DNA of 64,000 bases from Crocinitomicaceae bacterium. GTDB taxonomy: Bacteria; Bacteroidota; Bacteroidia; Flavobacteriales_D; Crocinitomicaceae. The translations under genes and the position numbers were made by a program. This document shows, piece after piece, positions 61,474 to 64,000 of this stretch (position 1 is the first letter of the stretch; each line of letters opens with the position of its first letter). The notes beneath the pieces were generated by a model. That model worked only from the letters and a program-made list of their open reading frames with translations, did not search any database and was not told where the DNA came from. The DNA lies in contig JAHEMR010000004.1 in the NCBI GenBank assembly GCA_024643545.1, positions 248,001 through 312,000 of the forward strand. Direction: 5' to 3'.

Positions 61474-63639
61474 ATGAAACGTTTGCTGCTTGCCATTCTT
61501 GGCATGTTTATAATTACTTGGATTAGTTTTGTGTCTTACGACCTACTTCAAAAGGAAAACACCCATAATCTCAGAACATACTTTCAAGTTTCAGATGGTG
61601 CAATTTGGGCAATCCATCAACCAAATGAAGTAAATTGGGATGACCTTTCCATTCAATCGCCTTCACTAAATCAAGCACTTTATTCCTCCTTTATTACACG
61701 GGTAAATGAACCATGCTCGTATATTTTCAGTTCCAAAAAAGTGTTGTTCTTACTTGAAAAAAGAAGTTCTTGGTCAAAAAAGGAGATTATCAAACTCTTT
61801 AAAAACGGTTTGTTTCCTTTCGAATTTGGCAAATTGAATTCATTTGAATACGGGAAACTGCATGGTTTTTTTAAAGGAAATCAACTCTTGATTTATGACG
61901 GTGATCTCTCACTTCCTAGAGACAAATCATTTCTACTAGATTCGAAAGCAAGCTTTAGTCGGGTAATTCTTTCCAATAAAAAAAATGGCGAACATATTAG
62001 CGACATGTACCTTAAAAAAGGACGGATTTACACCTATACAAAGAGCCAAATTGGTTCGAATAAGATAAAAGAAGTAGACGACCGCAGAATCTTTGCTCAC
62101 ATTGTCCCAGCAAATTTCGATAGTTATTCTTTTTATGAAAAATCGTATTTATCGAAAGTTGATCCTGTTTTTGCTCATTCTGCGTTTTCAAAACAAATGA
62201 TTTCCAATGGAGTCGTATTTATTACAAAAGATGCACGTAGCGCCGCCATTTTTGATTACCAAGAAGATTATAGTCCGATCGATATTCTTAATGAACACCT
62301 TCAACTGGATGGATCTGTTGAATTAAGTGCTGAATACAAGCACCTTCGGTTTTCAAAAATATTGGAAGGATTCGCAGATAGCAGTTCGGAAAAACCGACC
62401 TTACACCTTGCCTTAATGGAAGGATTCGCTGTTGTTTCAAGTTCCAAAGAATTTATCGATTACGTACTTTCGGAAGCAGAACTTGCAAACACACTTTCGC
62501 AAGATGAAAGAAGGATAACAGCCATTTTTGGTAACCTTCCAAAAAAAGTTGCTTTTCGACATGTATCCAAATCGAAACAACAATCCATCAGCGTTTACGG
62601 AAAGAAAATGCTTGAAACGAGTTGCAGAGTGATTGACTTTGTTGATCGAAAAGAAAACCAAAAAATCAAAGATTATTTCGTGATGAATCCAGGTGTTCGC
62701 GTTATTGACTTCGCAGCTTTTCCTGAACGAGGAAATGTGATCGCACTTACAGAAAATCACACGTTGGTTGGATATATCAATGGTTTAAAAAAATGGGAAA
62801 AACCTTGTGCGCAAGAAGTGGTTTCTATGAACCTAATCAACCTAGGTCAATCCTATGTTTCTGTTCAATTTGCATCAGAAACCCAACTCTTTGACAAAAC
62901 AGGGCGTCTTGTTCTTCGCATGACATCCCAAAAGAACGTCCCTCCTAGCGCCTACTTCGCCAAAAACAAAATGGAATTTGTGGTGGCAAATTCAGCGAAT
63001 AGCATTCAGCTAATTAACGAGCAAGGAACGGTCATCAAACCTTTTCAGGTGAACGGATCGATTAAACAAATCGCGATTACAACACAAACAAAGAACCCAA
63101 TTCTAGGCGTACTTACATCCACCATGTTTTATACCATTGATTTAACGAAGCGTAAAACATTGAACAAATTGTCAATTGACAGTACCTATAACTTACTGAA
63201 TACTGGGTTGGAATTCATCCCTGCTTCTGTTAAGAATGCAAGCCTTACAGTGATTAAAAACGGTAAGCCAACACAATTTTCCACAAAAAGTAACGTTAAA
63301 CTGCTCGGCTCCTACCTCTTAAACAAGGAAATTATATATGTGCTTTCAAGAGAGAAAGAACTTTATGCGTATAAAAACGGTCAGATTCTCTGGGAAAAAA
63401 CAATGCCTTTGCAAGAAATTAGTGCAATAAGCATCCAAAGTTCAAAAAATGGCTTGCCAATACTTTGCATATTGGATGCACTTGAAAATGAATTATTAAT
63501 ACTAGATCAGAATGGACGCGTTAGCGACCAAAACGACCGTCATGGTGAAAGAAAAGTTCAAGTTAGTCCATTCGGTTCTAGCGCCTATTCTATCACAACG
63601 TTCTTAGGTTCCTACCTGATCCAATACACGAAACAATAA
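61474..63639 (+). CDS. membrane-anchored protein of unknown function, 721 residues
   Basis: It has an N-terminal membrane helix (LLAILGMFIITWISFVSYDLL) and no recognised catalytic motif. The second half has repeated beta segments (VIALTENHTLVGYINGLKKW, LFDKTGRLVLRM, IQLINEQGTVIK, LYAYKNGQILWEK) like a degenerate PQQ-type beta-propeller. The first half holds paired helices and strands. Two adjacent ATGs start the frame; I give the second. The next gene (an outer-membrane protein) starts three bases after the stop, suggesting a pair. Confidence 0.6.
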   Translation: MKRLLLAILGMFIITWISFVSYDLLQKENTHNLRTYFQVSDGAIWAIHQPNEVNWDDLSIQSPSLNQALYSSFITRVNEPCSYIFSSKKVLFLLEKRSSWSKKEIIKLFKNGLFPFEFGKLNSFEYGKLHGFFKGNQLLIYDGDLSLPRDKSFLLDSKASFSRVILSNKKNGEHISDMYLKKGRIYTYTKSQIGSNKIKEVDDRRIFAHIVPANFDSYSFYEKSYLSKVDPVFAHSAFSKQMISNGVVFITKDARSAAIFDYQEDYSPIDILNEHLQLDGSVELSAEYKHLRFSKILEGFADSSSEKPTLHLALMEGFAVVSSSKEFIDYVLSEAELANTLSQDERRITAIFGNLPKKVAFRHVSKSKQQSISVYGKKMLETSCRVIDFVDRKENQKIKDYFVMNPGVRVIDFAAFPERGNVIALTENHTLVGYINGLKKWEKPCAQEVVSMNLINLGQSYVSVQFASETQLFDKTGRLVLRMTSQKNVPPSAYFAKNKMEFVVANSANSIQLINEQGTVIKPFQVNGSIKQIAITTQTKNPILGVLTSTMFYTIDLTKRKTLNKLSIDSTYNLLNTGLEFIPASVKNASLTVIKNGKPTQFSTKSNVKLLGSYLLNKEIIYVLSREKELYAYKNGQILWEKTMPLQEISAISIQSSKNGLPILCILDALENELLILDQNGRVSDQNDRHGERKVQVSPFGSSAYSITTFLGSYLIQYTKQ

Positions 63640-63642
63640 ACC

Positions 63643-64000
63643 ATGAAAAAACTACTCATTTGTCTTTCTTTACTTGCAATCCAAGTTCAACTGAATGCTC
63701 AAAGTTATCTTGGACTAAGTTCGAGCAACTACGCCGGCGTGATTGGTAATCAAGTGAATCCTGCAAATTTCGTAGACGGACGCTACAAATTCGACCTTCT
63801 ACTGTTTGGAACAAACATGAATATTTACCAAAACTTTGGATACTTTGACGCAAACGCGATGCGCAGCGCACAAGGTGGGTCCGGTTATTGGTGGTATAAA
63901 TCCTTTTCGGATACCGCTATTTTTAACTCTTGGTCAAAACCTGACGCGACCTTTATTGATCGGTTAATTGTTCACAATTACGATGAAACATCGAATAAAA
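63643..64000 (+). CDS. DUF5723-like outer-membrane protein, N-terminal part
   Basis: Cut by the window end after about 119 codons. It has a signal peptide (residues 1-20, ending LNAQ) followed by SYLGLSSSNYAGVIGNQVNP and ANFVDGRYKFDLLLFGTNMN, which resemble the start of DUF5723/PorV-like barrels of Bacteroidota. The family call is by eye. Confidence 0.6.
   Translation, partial: MKKLLICLSLLAIQVQLNAQSYLGLSSSNYAGVIGNQVNPANFVDGRYKFDLLLFGTNMNIYQNFGYFDANAMRSAQGGSGYWWYKSFSDTAIFNSWSKPDATFIDRLIVHNYDETSNK

Overview
The window reads as a chromosomal segment of a low-GC Bacteroidota, most likely a flavobacterium of the Fluviicola/Crocinitomicaceae kind. This is inferred from gene content and not from a marker comparison. 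The signs are a SprA-size type IX secretion protein, two secreted proteins with C-terminal YPNP (type IX sorting) tails, many proteins with a Gln just after the signal peptide, promoters of the TTTG-N(18-22)-TAnnTTTG type, no Shine-Dalgarno sequences to speak of, and families typical of the phylum (DUF2480, DUF4920, MbnP). I saw no rRNA, tRNA, insertion sequence or CRISPR array.

Layout. 1-3909 (minus strand) is the head of a polysaccharide operon: a NusG/RfaH-like antiterminator, gmd and fcl (GDP-L-fucose), a membrane transglutaminase-like protein, and the first part of a Wzm-type ABC exporter permease cut by the window edge. 4343-5650 is an OmpA-family outer-membrane protein. 5719-14717 is a second sugar-nucleotide cluster on the plus strand. 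It combines WbpE/WbpD/WbpB and a TviB-type dehydrogenase (UDP-2,3-diacetamido-glucuronate), Ugd plus Uxs (UDP-xylose), RmlB, a CpsB-like PHP phosphatase and a SixA-like phosphatase. Its gaps are filled with short palindromic and TTAGCACA-type repeats.

14861-34937 is mostly housekeeping: a SUFU-domain protein, an EamA transporter and an S9 peptidase in an overlapping set; a rhomboid protease; DUF2480 with MenA; EtfB and EtfA; a bifunctional-nuclease/UVR protein; a nucleoside-permease-like MFS protein; an orphan response regulator; a lysyl-endopeptidase-like secreted protease; 2-oxoglutarate dehydrogenase E1 and E2; a malic enzyme fused to a phosphotransacetylase domain; and RuvA. 34948-42303 is SprA, followed by a GNAT acetyltransferase.

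42785-47165 is the most unusual block. An ECF sigma factor, a short one-helix membrane protein and a CnrX/Spy-like periplasmic sensor (together resembling CnrYXH) are joined by 4-base overlaps and short gaps to an MbnP-like protein, an MbnH-like dihaem enzyme and a secreted YHYH protein. I infer a self-regulating metal system, probably for copper. The 400-base gap after it holds three ATATTCA boxes spaced exactly 21 bp apart, followed by two terminator hairpins on the plus strand, which suggests one or two small RNAs.

47563-64000 carries a cyclase-family hydrolase, GlyS, a YD-like secreted protein, a 1968-residue protein (predicted beta-barrel, 17 Cys-paired repeats, Pro/Thr tail), a PpiD-like chaperone, 5-formyl-THF cyclo-ligase with a 55-codon membrane ORF overlapping its end, a DUF4920 lipoprotein pair, RNase HII, a 722-residue membrane-anchored protein of unknown function, and the start of a DUF5723-like outer-membrane protein.
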